Part shown: piece after piece, positions 34,498 through 43,324 of the stretch | How the letters are laid out: each line of letters starts with the position of its first letter | Position numbering within the stretch: the stretch's first letter is position 1 | Source of the DNA: Desulfovibrio piger | GTDB lineage: Bacteria; Desulfobacterota; Desulfovibrionia; Desulfovibrionales; Desulfovibrionaceae | Length of the DNA: 64,000 nucleotides | NCBI RefSeq assembly: GCF_900116045.1 | Contig: NZ_LT630450.1 | Location: 124,001 to 188,000 of the forward strand | Reading direction: 5' to 3' | Program-made: the position numbers and the translations under genes | The notes under the pieces: model-generated | Databases searched by the model: none | Told to the model about the DNA's origin: nothing | Seen by the model: the letters and a program-made list of their open reading frames with translations, nothing else

Positions 34498-35199
34498 ATG
34501 CTTAGGGTAACATTGGTGCTGGCATACCTGCTGCTGGCCGTTCCGGTATGGGCGGCTCAGGTCTTTGAAGGGAAGGTTGTGGGGATCAGTGACGGGGATA
34601 CCATTACCGTCCTGACGGATCAGAAGCAGCAGATCAAAGTCCGCCTTTATGGCGTGGACTGCCCGGAAACGAAGCAGGCCTACGGCACTAGGGCGCGTCA
34701 GTTTACCAGCGACAAGGTCTTTGGAAAGCGCGTCCGTGTCGAGGTGGCTGATATGGATCACTATGGCCGGACGGTAGGTATCGTGACCGCCCCGGGCGGC
34801 TCCGTCCTGAACAGTGACCTTTTGGCGGGTGGTATGGCGTGGCTTTATACGGCGTATTGCAAAAAGCCGTTCTGCCGGGAATGGAAGAAGCTCGAAGAAG
34901 GGGCCAGGATCGCACACAAGGGCTTGTGGGCGGACACCGCCGTGCCGCCGTGGGAGTTTCGCAAGGCGGGCAGAAGCGGTGGGGGCAATTGGGGGAGCGT
35001 ACAGGGTGCGCCGTCCACATCATCCGGTAAGAGCAGCTATGCCGTGTCGGGTGGCGGCTATTCCGGCAACACCAATTCCGGCATTTTTCATGCGTCGACC
35101 TGCCGCTATTACAACTGCAAGCGGTGTACGGCGCACTTTTCAAGCCGGGAGGCAGCTATCCAGGCGGGGTACAGGCCGTGCAAGGTATGCAGGCCGTAA
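34498..35199 (+). CDS. secreted thermonuclease-family nuclease with Ada-like Cys domain
   Basis: 233 residues. A signal peptide (about 1-20, VPVWAAQ) precedes a staphylococcal-nuclease fold: GKVVGISDGDTITVL, VRLYGVDCPETKQ (catalytic Arg and Asp region), and DHYGRTVGIV. A Gly/Ser linker leads to a C-terminal metal-binding-like domain (ASTCRYYNCKRCTAHF...GYRPCKVC). Such proteins are exported DNases. In a prophage it may be a moron that changes the host surface environment or DNA uptake. ATG 34498 follows GGAGGG. Confidence 0.85.
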   Translation: MLRVTLVLAYLLLAVPVWAAQVFEGKVVGISDGDTITVLTDQKQQIKVRLYGVDCPETKQAYGTRARQFTSDKVFGKRVRVEVADMDHYGRTVGIVTAPGGSVLNSDLLAGGMAWLYTAYCKKPFCREWKKLEEGARIAHKGLWADTAVPPWEFRKAGRSGGGNWGSVQGAPSTSSGKSSYAVSGGGYSGNTNSGIFHASTCRYYNCKRCTAHFSSREAAIQAGYRPCKVCRP

Positions 35200-35289
35200 G
35201 GCGGCGAATGGGCTTGATTGGCAAGGTTTTTTGCAATAAGATTGCATCTGATGCAAGAAAGTTGCAGCCAGCAAAACAGGAGAAGTCCT

Positions 35290-35754
35290 ATGTCTTCCGC
35301 AATAGAAACCGCGAAGCGGACCCTGGAGCGGCATTGGGACAAGACCCTGCCGGTCAATCCATCCGCTATCGCCTACGCGATGGGCGCCAAGATTGTCTAC
35401 GACCCGGATCTTTCCATAAGTGGATATTTTGATTTTCAGGACGACGGAAAGCCCGTCATCTACGTCAATCCACTCGATTCCTTTGTCAGACAACGTTTCA
35501 CCATTTTTCATGAGCTTGGGCACTACGCCCTGGGCCATGGTCCCAGTGCCCGCGATCCCTCGCAAAATTACGACCGTCAGAACTATGATCTTTGTGAAGT
35601 CATGGCAAACCAGTTCGCGGCGGAGATGATCATGCCGAGTGACGTGGTATTCTTGTATGCCAACGGAGACTACTCGCTCGCTCAAATGGCACATTTGTTC
35701 AATGTGTCCGAGCAGGCGATGCGTATCCGCCTTGAGCGGCTGGGGATATTGTAG
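35290..35754 (+). CDS. ImmA/IrrE-family metallopeptidase
   Basis: 154 residues. The zinc protease motif HELGHYALGH (about 78-87) and a downstream Glu/Asn segment (CEVMANQFAAEMIMP) define the family. ImmA cleaves the ImmR repressor in ICEBs1 and related phages. Here the phage repressor lacks its own protease domain, so ImmA-like cleavage of the repressor encoded 1.1 kb upstream is an attractive inference. ATG 35290 follows CAGGAGA. The dyad GCAATAAGATTGC lies at 35233-35245, in its leader. Confidence 0.85.
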   Translation: MSSAIETAKRTLERHWDKTLPVNPSAIAYAMGAKIVYDPDLSISGYFDFQDDGKPVIYVNPLDSFVRQRFTIFHELGHYALGHGPSARDPSQNYDRQNYDLCEVMANQFAAEMIMPSDVVFLYANGDYSLAQMAHLFNVSEQAMRIRLERLGIL

Positions 35755-35757
35755 CGC

Positions 35758-36165
35758 ATGGCACAAACTCCCGCAGATGATCCTTTAACCCAGGCGTTGC
35801 GGGGAGCGGACACCACAACGCTCCCGTCAGGCACGAAAAACAAGGCGCTGGAGGACGAGATGCTGGAGCATCATCGCCAGCGCCGACGTCACAAATCGGT
35901 TTTGTTCTGGGGAGCCTTGCTTGTTTGTGCCGCTCTTTTCAGCTTGTTTTGCTATGCCATGCTTTTTTCCGATTTGTCGTTAAGGTACTTGGAAAAGTCA
36001 GTATTTTCACTGATCCCGCTTACTTTGCTGGGAGCTGCTCCACTTCTTCTCCTGGTCAGCCTCTTCCGGTGTGTTTTTCGCCCATCAGGAAATGCTGATC
36101 TTTTAGACAAGAAAGACATGGAGGCGGTTAAGGATTTGGCCGCCATTATCAAAGCCGTGCGTTAA
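35758..36165 (+). CDS. two-helix membrane protein, unknown
   Basis: 135 residues. A charged N-terminus (EDEMLEHHRQRRRHK) leads to two hydrophobic segments (about 45-65, LFWGALLVCAALFSLFCYAML, and 80-100, SLIPLTLLGAAPLLLLVSLF). It starts 4 nt after the ImmA-like gene, so the two are probably co-expressed, reminiscent of protease and membrane-partner pairs. No family recognised. Confidence 0.7.
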   Translation: MAQTPADDPLTQALRGADTTTLPSGTKNKALEDEMLEHHRQRRRHKSVLFWGALLVCAALFSLFCYAMLFSDLSLRYLEKSVFSLIPLTLLGAAPLLLLVSLFRCVFRPSGNADLLDKKDMEAVKDLAAIIKAVR

Positions 36166-36174
36166 TTCATCCAG

Positions 36175-36198
36175 GCCCGCCCACAAGCGGGCTTTTTT
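36175..36198 (+). terminator. rho-independent terminator
   Basis: GCCCGC-CCACAA-GCGGGC followed by TTTTTT. It separates the repressor-side genes from the lysis operon. The 109 nt from 36199 to 36307 must hold the lysis-operon promoter, but I see no copy of the late element there. Confidence 0.92.
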
Positions 36199-36307
36199 CA
36201 TGCTCTCGTTTTCCTGAAATTCCACAATGCACCTCCAGGCCGTGCCGCGCTAGGGTAAGGCAATCGCCCCGCATAAGCCGGGCGCCACCCTAACCTCTGG
36301 AGGCGTC

Positions 36308-36640
36308 ATGCCCACCACATCCACCCGCCGGCAGCGTATGCTGTCCACCCTGCGTCCTTTCTATGATTTTCGCGGTCTGTCCCTGCTGGCCCTGTGCGCC
36401 GTCATCGGCCTGGTGACGGACCCCGCCGCCACCCTGGGCCTGGCCGGATACCTGGCCTATGTCATCGGCATGGCCGGGGCCGCGATCATGCTGGCCAAGA
36501 TCGCCATGCCCTACCTGGACGTTTCCGAGCACGCAGCCTCGGCCCTCAATGAAGGCAACGTGGCCAGCGCCCTGGTGGTGCTGGCGCGCTCCCTGCTCAT
36601 CGTCGGCGTCCTGGTCTGCATCATGGCCTGGGGGAAGTGA
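36308..36640 (+). CDS. holin-like membrane protein
   Basis: 110 residues with three hydrophobic segments (about 24-40, 45-67 and 90-107) and a short charged N-terminus. Position directly before the lytic transglycosylase and spanin genes supports a holin role, making the membrane lesions that end the infection cycle. Assignment is by topology and context, not by sequence family. GGAGG upstream of the ATG. Confidence 0.7.
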   Translation: MPTTSTRRQRMLSTLRPFYDFRGLSLLALCAVIGLVTDPAATLGLAGYLAYVIGMAGAAIMLAKIAMPYLDVSEHAASALNEGNVASALVVLARSLLIVGVLVCIMAWGK

Positions 36641-37311
36641 TGGCCGCCGGTTCCGCGTTGCTGGCCCTTCCCCTGCTGGCCCAGCTCTATCTGCCCATGC
36701 TCTATGAGGAGCACCTGACCTACACCCCTGACTTCTACGACCCGGCCATCTACGCCGGGCAGGTGGAGCAGGAGACGTGCTACGGTCTTGGCAGCAAACG
36801 CTGCTGGAATCCGCGCACCGAGCTGAAAACGTCCCGCGAGTACGGTTTCGGCCTGGGGCAGATCACCATTGCTTACGACAGCAAGGGCCGGGTGCGCTTC
36901 AGCAACTTTGAAGACGTGAAGAAGCTGCACAAGGACCTCAGGCACTGGCGCTGGGAAGACCGCTACGACCCGCGCCTCCAGCTGCGGGCGCTGGTCATCA
37001 AGAACCGCGCCAACTGGAACGCCCTCAAGGGCTGCGCCACGGACGAGGACAGGGCCGCCATGATGCTTTCCGCCTACAACGGTGGTCTGGGCGGCGTCCT
37101 GCAGGACAGGGCCTACTGTGGCCGCATCGCGGGCTGTGACCAGGGACGCTGGTTCGGCCATGTGGAGACCCATAGCCGCAAGTCCCGCAAGGGTATGGGC
37201 AAGGCCTATGCGGACAAGTCCCCCTACGGCATAAACCGCGCCTATGTGCGCAACGTCATGGGCGAAAAGCGGGAGCGCTACCGGGCGGCCCTGCAGGAGC
37301 TTGCACGATGA
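36640..37311 (+). CDS. lytic transglycosylase (endolysin)
   Basis: 223 residues. An N-terminal hydrophobic stretch (about 2-18) may be a signal-arrest segment. The SLT-like catalytic region is [13 protein letters not shown] (Glu about 41-43), with [15 protein letters not shown] and [12 protein letters not shown], the AYNGG motif typical of the fold. It degrades peptidoglycan at lysis. ATG 36640 overlaps the holin stop (TGATG); a GTG at 36637 is possible. Confidence 0.85.
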   Translation: MAAGSALLALPLLAQLYLPMLYEEHLTYTPDFYDPAIYAGQVEQETCYGLGSKRCWNPRTELKTSREYGFGLGQITIAYDSKGRVRFSNFEDVKKLHKDLRHWRWEDRYDPRLQLRALVIKNRANWNALKGCATDEDRAAMMLSAYNGGLGGVLQDRAYCGRIAGCDQGRWFGHVETHSRKSRKGMGKAYADKSPYGINRAYVRNVMGEKRERYRAALQELAR

Positions 37312-37682
37312 TGTGGCTTCTCAAGCTGCTGCCCGGCAGCCTCCTGGAATGGCTGCTGCTGGTCTTTGTCCTGACCGCGGCCTTTGCCGCCGGGCTGGCC
37401 CGGGGCATGGATGCCCGGGAAGCCGAGCTGCTGCCCCGGCTGGAAGCTGTGAGCCGGGAGCGGGACGCCTGGCGTCTGACGGCCGCACAACGGCAGACAG
37501 GACTGGACGCCCAGACGGCCCTTGCCGATGCCTGCCTGAAGCGGGAGGCCGCGGCCCAGGCCGATGCCGCGGAACGCGAGGCCATCCTGGCCTTGCCTCC
37601 CGTCCCTCCCCATCCCACGGAGACCCTCCATGAAAATCCCCGTCGTGCGGCTGTGGCCCGTTATCTCAATCGTCCTCTGTAG
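37308..37682 (+). CDS. inner-membrane spanin (Rz-like)
   Basis: 124 residues with an N-terminal membrane anchor (about 10-30) and a periplasmic coiled-coil-like stretch ([23 protein letters not shown]), the classic i-spanin layout. A lipoprotein gene in another frame begins inside its 3' end. Overlaps the transglycosylase by 4 nt. Confidence 0.75.
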   Translation: MMWLLKLLPGSLLEWLLLVFVLTAAFAAGLARGMDAREAELLPRLEAVSRERDAWRLTAAQRQTGLDAQTALADACLKREAAAQADAAEREAILALPPVPPHPTETLHENPRRAAVARYLNRPL

Positions 37683-37923
37683 CTGTGCGGCCCAGGCACC
37701 GTCCCCGCCGCCCGAGGTCCTTGCCCCGGCACATTGCCCGGCCCCGGCCGTTCCCCTGCTGCCGCAGCTCGATCCGGCGGCCCCCCTGGAAGGGGACGCC
37801 AACCTGGAGGCATTGCTGCACCGGGATGCCGTCATGCGCCGTTACATCGGCGGTCTGCGGGCGGCCCTGGACTGCTGGGAGGCCCAGACAGACAGCGGAG
37901 GGACGCATGGAAACCCTGATTGA
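37630..37923 (+). CDS. outer-membrane lipoprotein spanin (Rz1-like), overlapping Rz
   Basis: 97 residues. [24 protein letters not shown] has a lipobox-type signal (VLCSC) followed by a Pro-rich segment (SPPPEVLAPAHCPAPAVP), as in Rz1 proteins. It starts 53 nt before the Rz stop in a different frame, the usual nested spanin arrangement. Together they would fuse inner and outer membranes at lysis. Confidence 0.75.
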   Translation: MKIPVVRLWPVISIVLCSCAAQAPSPPPEVLAPAHCPAPAVPLLPQLDPAAPLEGDANLEALLHRDAVMRRYIGGLRAALDCWEAQTDSGGTHGNPD

Positions 37924-38287
37924 TCTTTCCAAGGCCTTCGGCTGGCTGGCGGCCATCATCGTCAATCTGCTCATCGCCTGGATCGTCTGGAGCCTGCACA
38001 AAAAATTTATGAACCGAGACGATTGCGAGGCCAACCGCAAGGCGGACAAGAAAGAACGGGAACACTTCATCCAGCTGCTGACCACCCACGAGCAGGCCGT
38101 GCGCGAGCTGAACCTGCGCGTGGACCAGATGCCGCCGCAAGGCTCGGTGCATGATCTGGAAGTGCGTCTGGAACGCATGGATGGCGAACAAAAGCGTCTG
38201 GCCGAGGAGATCAGCGGCCTGCGCGGCATAATGGAACGCGTGGAGCGGCAGGTGGACCTGCTGTTCCGCGGGCACATGAAGGATTGA
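37907..38287 (+). CDS. DUF2730 family protein (Mu gp25-like)
   Basis: 126 residues: one N-terminal membrane helix (about 10-30) then coiled-coil sequence (VHDLEVRLERMDGEQKRLAEEISGLRG). Size, topology and position between lysis and packaging genes match DUF2730. Role in Mu-like phages unknown. GGAGGG precedes the ATG. Confidence 0.78.
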   Translation: METLIDLSKAFGWLAAIIVNLLIAWIVWSLHKKFMNRDDCEANRKADKKEREHFIQLLTTHEQAVRELNLRVDQMPPQGSVHDLEVRLERMDGEQKRLAEEISGLRGIMERVERQVDLLFRGHMKD

Positions 38288-38290
38288 ACC

Positions 38291-38590
38291 ATGAGCGATA
38301 TGCAGGACATCATCAGCAAGAACCGCCGTCTGGCCATCCTGCGCTTTCTGAGTGAGGAGCAGGACTATGCCATGAACACCAGCACCCTGCAGGCGGCCCT
38401 GCGAGCCATCGGCCACGGGGTGCCGCGCGATACTGTGGAGGCCGACGCCCTCTGGCTGGCCGAACAGGGTCTTGCCCGCCGCCAGCGTCTGGATGTGGGC
38501 GTCACGGTGCTCACCGTCACCCCGCGCGGGGTGGAAGTGGCCCAGGGCATCGCCGGGCATCCCGGTGTGGACCGCCCCCTGCCGAGGTAG
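38291..38590 (+). CDS. winged-helix phage protein (Mu gp26 / VpaChn25_0724-like)
   Basis: 99 residues with a helix-turn-helix-like pattern (NTSTLQAALRAIGHGVPRDTVEADALWLAEQGLARRQ). It matches the small winged-helix protein found between gp25 and the small terminase in Mu-like phages. DNA-binding role inferred. Confidence 0.75.
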   Translation: MSDMQDIISKNRRLAILRFLSEEQDYAMNTSTLQAALRAIGHGVPRDTVEADALWLAEQGLARRQRLDVGVTVLTVTPRGVEVAQGIAGHPGVDRPLPR

Positions 38591-38595
38591 TGGCC

Positions 38596-39150
38596 ATGCC
38601 CCGCACGAGCAAGGTCCGCCGCCTGCCCCCGGAGCTGCGCGAACAGCTCCACGCCATGCTGGACGCGGGCCATACCCTGGAAGAGATCACCGCCCACCTG
38701 AAGGCCCTGGGGGCGGACGTATCCCGCTCCGGCCTGGGCCGCTACAAGCAGCAGGTGGACAAGGTGGCGGCCCGTCTGCGCGAGTCCCGCGCCATGGCCG
38801 AGGCCGTCATGGAGCGTATGGGCGCTCAGGCCGCCACCGGCAAGAGCGGCGCGGCCCTCATCGAGATGCTGACCACCCTCACCAGCGACTACCTGTTGCG
38901 CCGCATGGATGACCCGGATGCCGAGATCGAGGTGGACGAGCTGCGTGCCCTGGCCCGTACCGTCAAGGAACGCGCGCAGGCCGCCCGTGCCACCCAGGAT
39001 TATGACCTGAAACTGCGCGAGGAGGCCCGCCGCGAGGCCGAAGAAGCCATGCGCAAGGCCGTGGAAAAAGCCGCCAAAGAAAGCCCGGCCGCTGCCAGCC
39101 CGGCGGAAGTCTTTGCCCGCATCCAGGCCGTCTACAGGGGGGAAGCCTGA
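38596..39150 (+). CDS. DUF3486 protein, probable small terminase (Mu gp27-like)
   Basis: 184 residues. SKVRRLPPELREQLHAMLDAGHTLEEITAHLKALG is the conserved DUF3486 N-terminus with a helix-turn-helix; the C-terminal half is a long coiled coil. It precedes the large terminase and should recognise the packaging start. ATG 38596; a GTG lies two codons earlier. Confidence 0.82.
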   Translation: MPRTSKVRRLPPELREQLHAMLDAGHTLEEITAHLKALGADVSRSGLGRYKQQVDKVAARLRESRAMAEAVMERMGAQAATGKSGAALIEMLTTLTSDYLLRRMDDPDAEIEVDELRALARTVKERAQAARATQDYDLKLREEARREAEEAMRKAVEKAAKESPAAASPAEVFARIQAVYRGEA

Positions 39151-39323
39151 TGGACAAGACCGGCAACGCTCCGGACACACACGAAACACGCATGGTGGGC
39201 CAGGGCGTGCCCTTTGAAAGGATACGCCGCATCACCGGTTACCTGGTGGGCCGTCTGGAACGCTTCAACGATGCCAAAAAGAAGGAGGTGGCCGACCGTG
39301 TCGTCCATGGGTTCCGCCGCTGA
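39150..39323 (+). CDS. short ORF resembling the NrdD C-terminal segment
   Basis: 57 residues, overlapping the small terminase stop (TGATG) and ending inside the terminase gene. FERIRRITGYLVGRLERFNDAKKKEVADRVVHGF resembles the C-terminal 'R(I/V)TGYL...RFN..K..E..DRV.H' segment of anaerobic ribonucleotide reductase NrdD, without the catalytic parts. The GAAGGAGGT ribosome site of the terminase lies within it, so translation is probably coupled. Function unknown. Confidence 0.65.
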   Translation: MDKTGNAPDTHETRMVGQGVPFERIRRITGYLVGRLERFNDAKKKEVADRVVHGFRR

Positions 39324-40677
39324 GGCCCGTGCCATCCTCTATCCCTACCAGCGCCGCTGGATAGACGACCAGAGCCGCTTCAAGATCGGCATGTTCTCGC
39401 GCCAGACGGGCAAGACCTACACCAGCACGCTGGAGATCGCCGAGGACATGGTCAAGGCCGAAGTGGAAAAACGCCGTGTGCGCTGGGTCATCCTCTCGCG
39501 CGGGGAACGGCAGGCCCGCGAAGCCATGGAGGAAGGCCTCAAAGTACATCTGCGGGCCTACGGGGCCGCCTTCGAGAGCCTGGAGTCGGACTTTCACCTG
39601 GCGGACGCCACCTCCTGCAAGTCCCTGGAGGTGGTCATGGCTCACGGCTCCCGTGTGACCGCGCTGCCTGCCAACCCCGACACGGCCCGAGGCTTCAGTG
39701 CCAACGTTTTCCTGGATGAGTTCGCCTTCCATGCCGACAGCCGCAAGATCTGGGCGGCCCTCTTTCCCGTGGTCTCCCGTAACGGCCTGAAACTGCGCGT
39801 GGTCTCCACGCCCAACGGCAAGGGCAACAAGTTCTACGACCTCATGACCTCCGCCGAGACGGCGGGCTGGTCCAAGCATGTGGTGGATATCTATCAGGCC
39901 GTGGCCGATGGCCTGCCGCGTGACGTGGAGGCCCTGCGGGCCGCCCTGAACGATCCCGACGCCTGGGCGCAGGAATACGAGCTGCAATGGCTGGACGAGG
40001 CCAGCGCCTGGCTGTCGTATGACCTCATCAATGCCGTGGAGCATGAGCGGGCGGGCATCCCGCAGAACTATGCGGGCGGCCCCTGCTATGTGGGGGTGGA
40101 CATCGGCCGCCGGCACGACCTTTTTGTCATCTGGGTGCTGGAGGAAGTGGGCGACGTCTTATGGACGCGGGAACTGGTGACGCGACGCGGAGCCAGCTTT
40201 GCCGAGCAGGATGGCCTGCTGGACGATGTGTTCCGGCGTTACCGGGTGCTGCGTTGCTGCATGGACCAGACCGGCATGGGCGAAAAGCCCGTGGAAGACG
40301 CCCGCCACCGTCACGGCAGCGGCCGCGTGGAAGGGGTTCTGTTCACATCGTCCAGCAAGCTGGCCCTGGCCACGGTGGGCAAGCAGGCCTTTGAGGACAG
40401 ACGCCTGCGCATCCCGCAAGGGGACGAGGCACTGCGCAGCGACCTGCACAAATTGCAAAAGGTGGCCAGCCCTACGGGCGCACCCCGCTTTGTGGCCGAC
40501 TCTGACAGCGGGGGCCATGCAGACCGCGCCTGGGCCTGCTTTCTGGCTGTCAACGCGGCTACGGGGCCTGCCGTCGTTTTGCCGGATCATGCCGTGCCCT
40601 CCGGCCCGGCCCGTGGGGGCCTTGGGCGCTTCACTGATCCCGACGCCGCCTTCATGCCTTACAGGAGAATGTTCTGA
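39298..40677 (+). CDS. terminase large subunit (Mu gp28-like)
   Basis: 459 residues. The ATPase Walker A-like motif is FSRQTGKTYTS (about 25-35), with a hydrophobic Walker B segment NVFLDEFAFHAD (about 138), and the C-terminal nuclease domain begins near YVGVDIGRRHDLFVIW (about 264). It cuts and pumps DNA into capsids. GTG 39298 is chosen for the strong AAGGAGGT at 8 nt; an ATG follows three codons later. Confidence 0.9.
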   Translation: MSSMGSAAEARAILYPYQRRWIDDQSRFKIGMFSRQTGKTYTSTLEIAEDMVKAEVEKRRVRWVILSRGERQAREAMEEGLKVHLRAYGAAFESLESDFHLADATSCKSLEVVMAHGSRVTALPANPDTARGFSANVFLDEFAFHADSRKIWAALFPVVSRNGLKLRVVSTPNGKGNKFYDLMTSAETAGWSKHVVDIYQAVADGLPRDVEALRAALNDPDAWAQEYELQWLDEASAWLSYDLINAVEHERAGIPQNYAGGPCYVGVDIGRRHDLFVIWVLEEVGDVLWTRELVTRRGASFAEQDGLLDDVFRRYRVLRCCMDQTGMGEKPVEDARHRHGSGRVEGVLFTSSSKLALATVGKQAFEDRRLRIPQGDEALRSDLHKLQKVASPTGAPRFVADSDSGGHADRAWACFLAVNAATGPAVVLPDHAVPSGPARGGLGRFTDPDAAFMPYRRMF

Positions 40678-42167
40678 TGCCCGACATCCTTGCCAACCCC
40701 AACGCCCTGCCTGCCCGGGCGGACATGCAGGTCCGTTCCGACGGCATCCTTGATCTTGCCAACTTCGTGGCCGAAGTAGTGCCCGCTCCGGACAGCGTGC
40801 TGGCCTCCCTGGGCGGCGATCTGCGCGAATACGGCAAACTGCGACGTGATGACCAGGTGGCCGCCCTCATGCAGCAACGGCAGGACAAGCTGGTGGAAGC
40901 GGAATGGGAGGTTATCCCCGGCGGCGATGCGCCTGCGGACGTGGCGGCCGCGGACTTTTTGCGCGAGCAGCTGGCGGGCTTCAACTTTGACGCGGCCTGC
41001 CGCAAGATGCACGGTTCCCTGCTGTACGGCTACGGTGTGGCCGAATGCCTGTGGGGACGGGACGGCAGCCGCATCACTTTGCGGGACATCCGCGTGCGCG
41101 CGCCCTGGCGTTTCGGCTTCGCCAAGGACAGGCAGCTGAAGCTGCTGGTGGAGAGCCGCTGGCTTGTCATGCCGCCGCGCAAATTCTGGCTGGTGACCTG
41201 GGGCGCGGAAGACGATGATAACCCTTACGGCATGGGCCTTGGGCACCAGTTGTGGTGGCCCGTGTACCTCAAGCGCAACGGCGCCCGCTTCTGGGCCGCC
41301 TACCTGGACCGCTTTGGGGTGCCTACCACCAAGGCCGTCTATCCTTCCGATGAATCGGAGGCCGAAAACGAGAAGCGCAAAAAGGATGCTCTGGCCGCGG
41401 CCCTGTCCCTGCGCAGCGAAGGGGCCGTGGCCCTGCCCGAGGGCTTCGACGTTTCCCTGGTGGAATCCACCAGCCGGGGCAGCGGGGACTTCAAGGACTT
41501 CCTCGCCTATTGGGACGATGCCATTGCCAAGATTATCCTTTCCCAGACCGGAACCTCGCGCATCGGCCAGTACAGCGGCACGGCCGAGGTCCACAGCGGC
41601 ATCGGCACCAGCGTGGTCAAGGCTGACGCGGATATGCTGTGCCAGTCTTTCAATACCGGTCCGGCTGTCTGGCTGACGGAGTGGAACTTTCCCGGCGCGC
41701 GGCCGCCCCAGGTCTGGCGCCGGGTGGAAGACCCCGCAAAGGTCAAGGCCGATGCCCAGAAGGACAAGGACACGGCGGCCCTGGGTCTGGAACTGACCGA
41801 CGACGAGATCGCCCGCCGCTACGGCGACGCCTGGCAGCGCAGGCGCGACGGGGCAAGCGCATCCGGGGCGGAGTTCGCCGAAGCCGGCACGGAAGGCCAT
41901 GCCCCCGCCGAGCCCTACAGCGATACGCTGGCTCGGCAGGCCATGACGCTGGCCGATGCCCCGCAAACCTCCATGATCGATGCCATCCGCACGGAACTGG
42001 ACAAGGCTGTGGCGGAAGGCGAGGACCTGGCCTCCTTTGCGGAGCGCATGCTTGCCCTGAATAAATTGTCCGGCGTGGATGATCTTGCCCAGATCCTCTA
42101 CGGGGCCATGACCACGGCCCACCTGGCGGGCCTGGCCGGTGAGGAGGACAGCGATGCCGGAAAGTGA
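40677..42167 (+). CDS. portal protein, DUF935 (Mu gp29-like)
   Basis: 496 residues. The N-terminal DGILDLANFVAEVVPAPDSVLASLGGDL and the LSQTGTSRIGQYSGTAEVHSG segment (about 285) match the DUF935 portal family of Mu-like phages. It forms the ring through which DNA enters the head. ATG overlaps the terminase stop. Confidence 0.9.
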   Translation: MPDILANPNALPARADMQVRSDGILDLANFVAEVVPAPDSVLASLGGDLREYGKLRRDDQVAALMQQRQDKLVEAEWEVIPGGDAPADVAAADFLREQLAGFNFDAACRKMHGSLLYGYGVAECLWGRDGSRITLRDIRVRAPWRFGFAKDRQLKLLVESRWLVMPPRKFWLVTWGAEDDDNPYGMGLGHQLWWPVYLKRNGARFWAAYLDRFGVPTTKAVYPSDESEAENEKRKKDALAAALSLRSEGAVALPEGFDVSLVESTSRGSGDFKDFLAYWDDAIAKIILSQTGTSRIGQYSGTAEVHSGIGTSVVKADADMLCQSFNTGPAVWLTEWNFPGARPPQVWRRVEDPAKVKADAQKDKDTAALGLELTDDEIARRYGDAWQRRRDGASASGAEFAEAGTEGHAPAEPYSDTLARQAMTLADAPQTSMIDAIRTELDKAVAEGEDLASFAERMLALNKLSGVDDLAQILYGAMTTAHLAGLAGEEDSDAGK

Positions 42168-43296
42168 GGTGCGTTTCGGCGGTGGACCTTTTGAGGATGC
42201 CATCGCTCATTTCCAGCGCAAGGTGCGCGTGCCGGTCACGACCTACCGGGACCTGCCCGCGCAGATGCACGCCAAGGCCTTCATGGTGGCCGGGGCCGCC
42301 AATGACGCCCTGCTGGCCGATTTTCAGCAAAGCCTGCTGCTGGCCATGAAACAGGGGACCACGCTTGCGGCCTTCCGTGACGACTTTGACCGCATGGTCA
42401 AAGCCCACGGCTGGCAGTACCGGGGCGAGCCGGGCTGGCGCAGCGCGGTCATCTTCAATACCAACATGCGCACAGCCAATATGGCCGGACACTGGAAGCG
42501 TATGTGGGAAGATCGCGAGATGCACCCGTACCTGCGCTATGTGCAGGTGCAGCGTCCTACCAAGCGCCCGGAGCACGCCGTCTGGCACGGCGTCATCCTG
42601 CCCATCGAGGACCCCTTCTGGGACGCCCACTTTCCGCCCAACGGCTGGGGCTGCAAATGTACGGTGCAGAACGTGAGCAACGCCCGTATGGAGGCCGAAG
42701 GCTGGCAGGTCAGCGAGAACGTGGAGACCTTTCCCGGAGATGTGCCGGAAGACTGGGCCTACAATGTAGGCAAGGCGGAGCGGGTAAGTACCGGGCCGGA
42801 AAAAGCGGCATGGGAGCCCATCGCCTCCAGCCGGGATTTCACGACCTACAAGCGTCCTGTTTCTGTGCCGCAGGATACGCCAAGGGCCGGGCTTGGTCCT
42901 GAAGCGGACGGACGCGGGGAAGTCATGGACGCGGTCAGGAAGATGCTTGGAGGACCGGCAAATACGTTCACCGGCCCGGATGGTCTGAGTGTCGGCATCA
43001 CGGCCGCGACCTTGGGCGAACACCTCAAACCGGATCGAGCGCCCGCCATTCCCCTGTTGCCGGAGATCATAGAAGAGCCCTTCGAGATATGGCTCATGCC
43101 CTACCAGGACAGACTGACCGGGCGTGTGGAGCTGCGTCGGCGCTATATCAAGGCCTTCGCCATGCCCAAAAGCTTGTATGTGTGGTTCATCGCCGAGTGG
43201 CGCAAGGGAGAGCTGGGGGACGTGACCTTGATCCGCAGCTCCAAGGCACGGGAACTGCAGAAAATGCGGCGCGGCATCCTTGTCTATGGGCGTTAA
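42154..43296 (+). CDS. head morphogenesis protein (Mu gpF-like) with C-terminal PBECR2-type nuclease domain
   Basis: 380 residues. Residues 1-200 match the minor head protein family (VIFNTNMRTANMAGHWKRM; HFPPNGWGCKCTVQNVSNARM). From about residue 255 a separate domain follows: HLKPDRAPAIPLLPEIIEEPFEIW ... RRYIKAF ... RRGILVYGR, resembling the PBECR2 fold of barnase/EndoU/colicin-E5/RelE-like nucleases often fused to phage head proteins. Such a domain could be injected with DNA. GAGGAGG precedes ATG 42154. The minor-head part is confident; the nuclease part is recognised from pattern. Confidence 0.82.
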   Translation: MPESEVRFGGGPFEDAIAHFQRKVRVPVTTYRDLPAQMHAKAFMVAGAANDALLADFQQSLLLAMKQGTTLAAFRDDFDRMVKAHGWQYRGEPGWRSAVIFNTNMRTANMAGHWKRMWEDREMHPYLRYVQVQRPTKRPEHAVWHGVILPIEDPFWDAHFPPNGWGCKCTVQNVSNARMEAEGWQVSENVETFPGDVPEDWAYNVGKAERVSTGPEKAAWEPIASSRDFTTYKRPVSVPQDTPRAGLGPEADGRGEVMDAVRKMLGGPANTFTGPDGLSVGITAATLGEHLKPDRAPAIPLLPEIIEEPFEIWLMPYQDRLTGRVELRRRYIKAFAMPKSLYVWFIAEWRKGELGDVTLIRSSKARELQKMRRGILVYGR

Positions 43297-43324
43297 AAAA
43301 GGCCCTCCACACGGAAGGGCCTTG
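43297..43324. terminator. hairpin after the head morphogenesis gene
   Basis: AAGGCCCT and AGGGCCTT pair around a 9-nt loop. An A-run precedes it but few Ts follow, so it may act mainly on the minus strand or as an mRNA end. It begins the 374-nt gap 43297-43670, which holds this hairpin, a palindrome, a terminator and a late promoter element. Confidence 0.55.
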
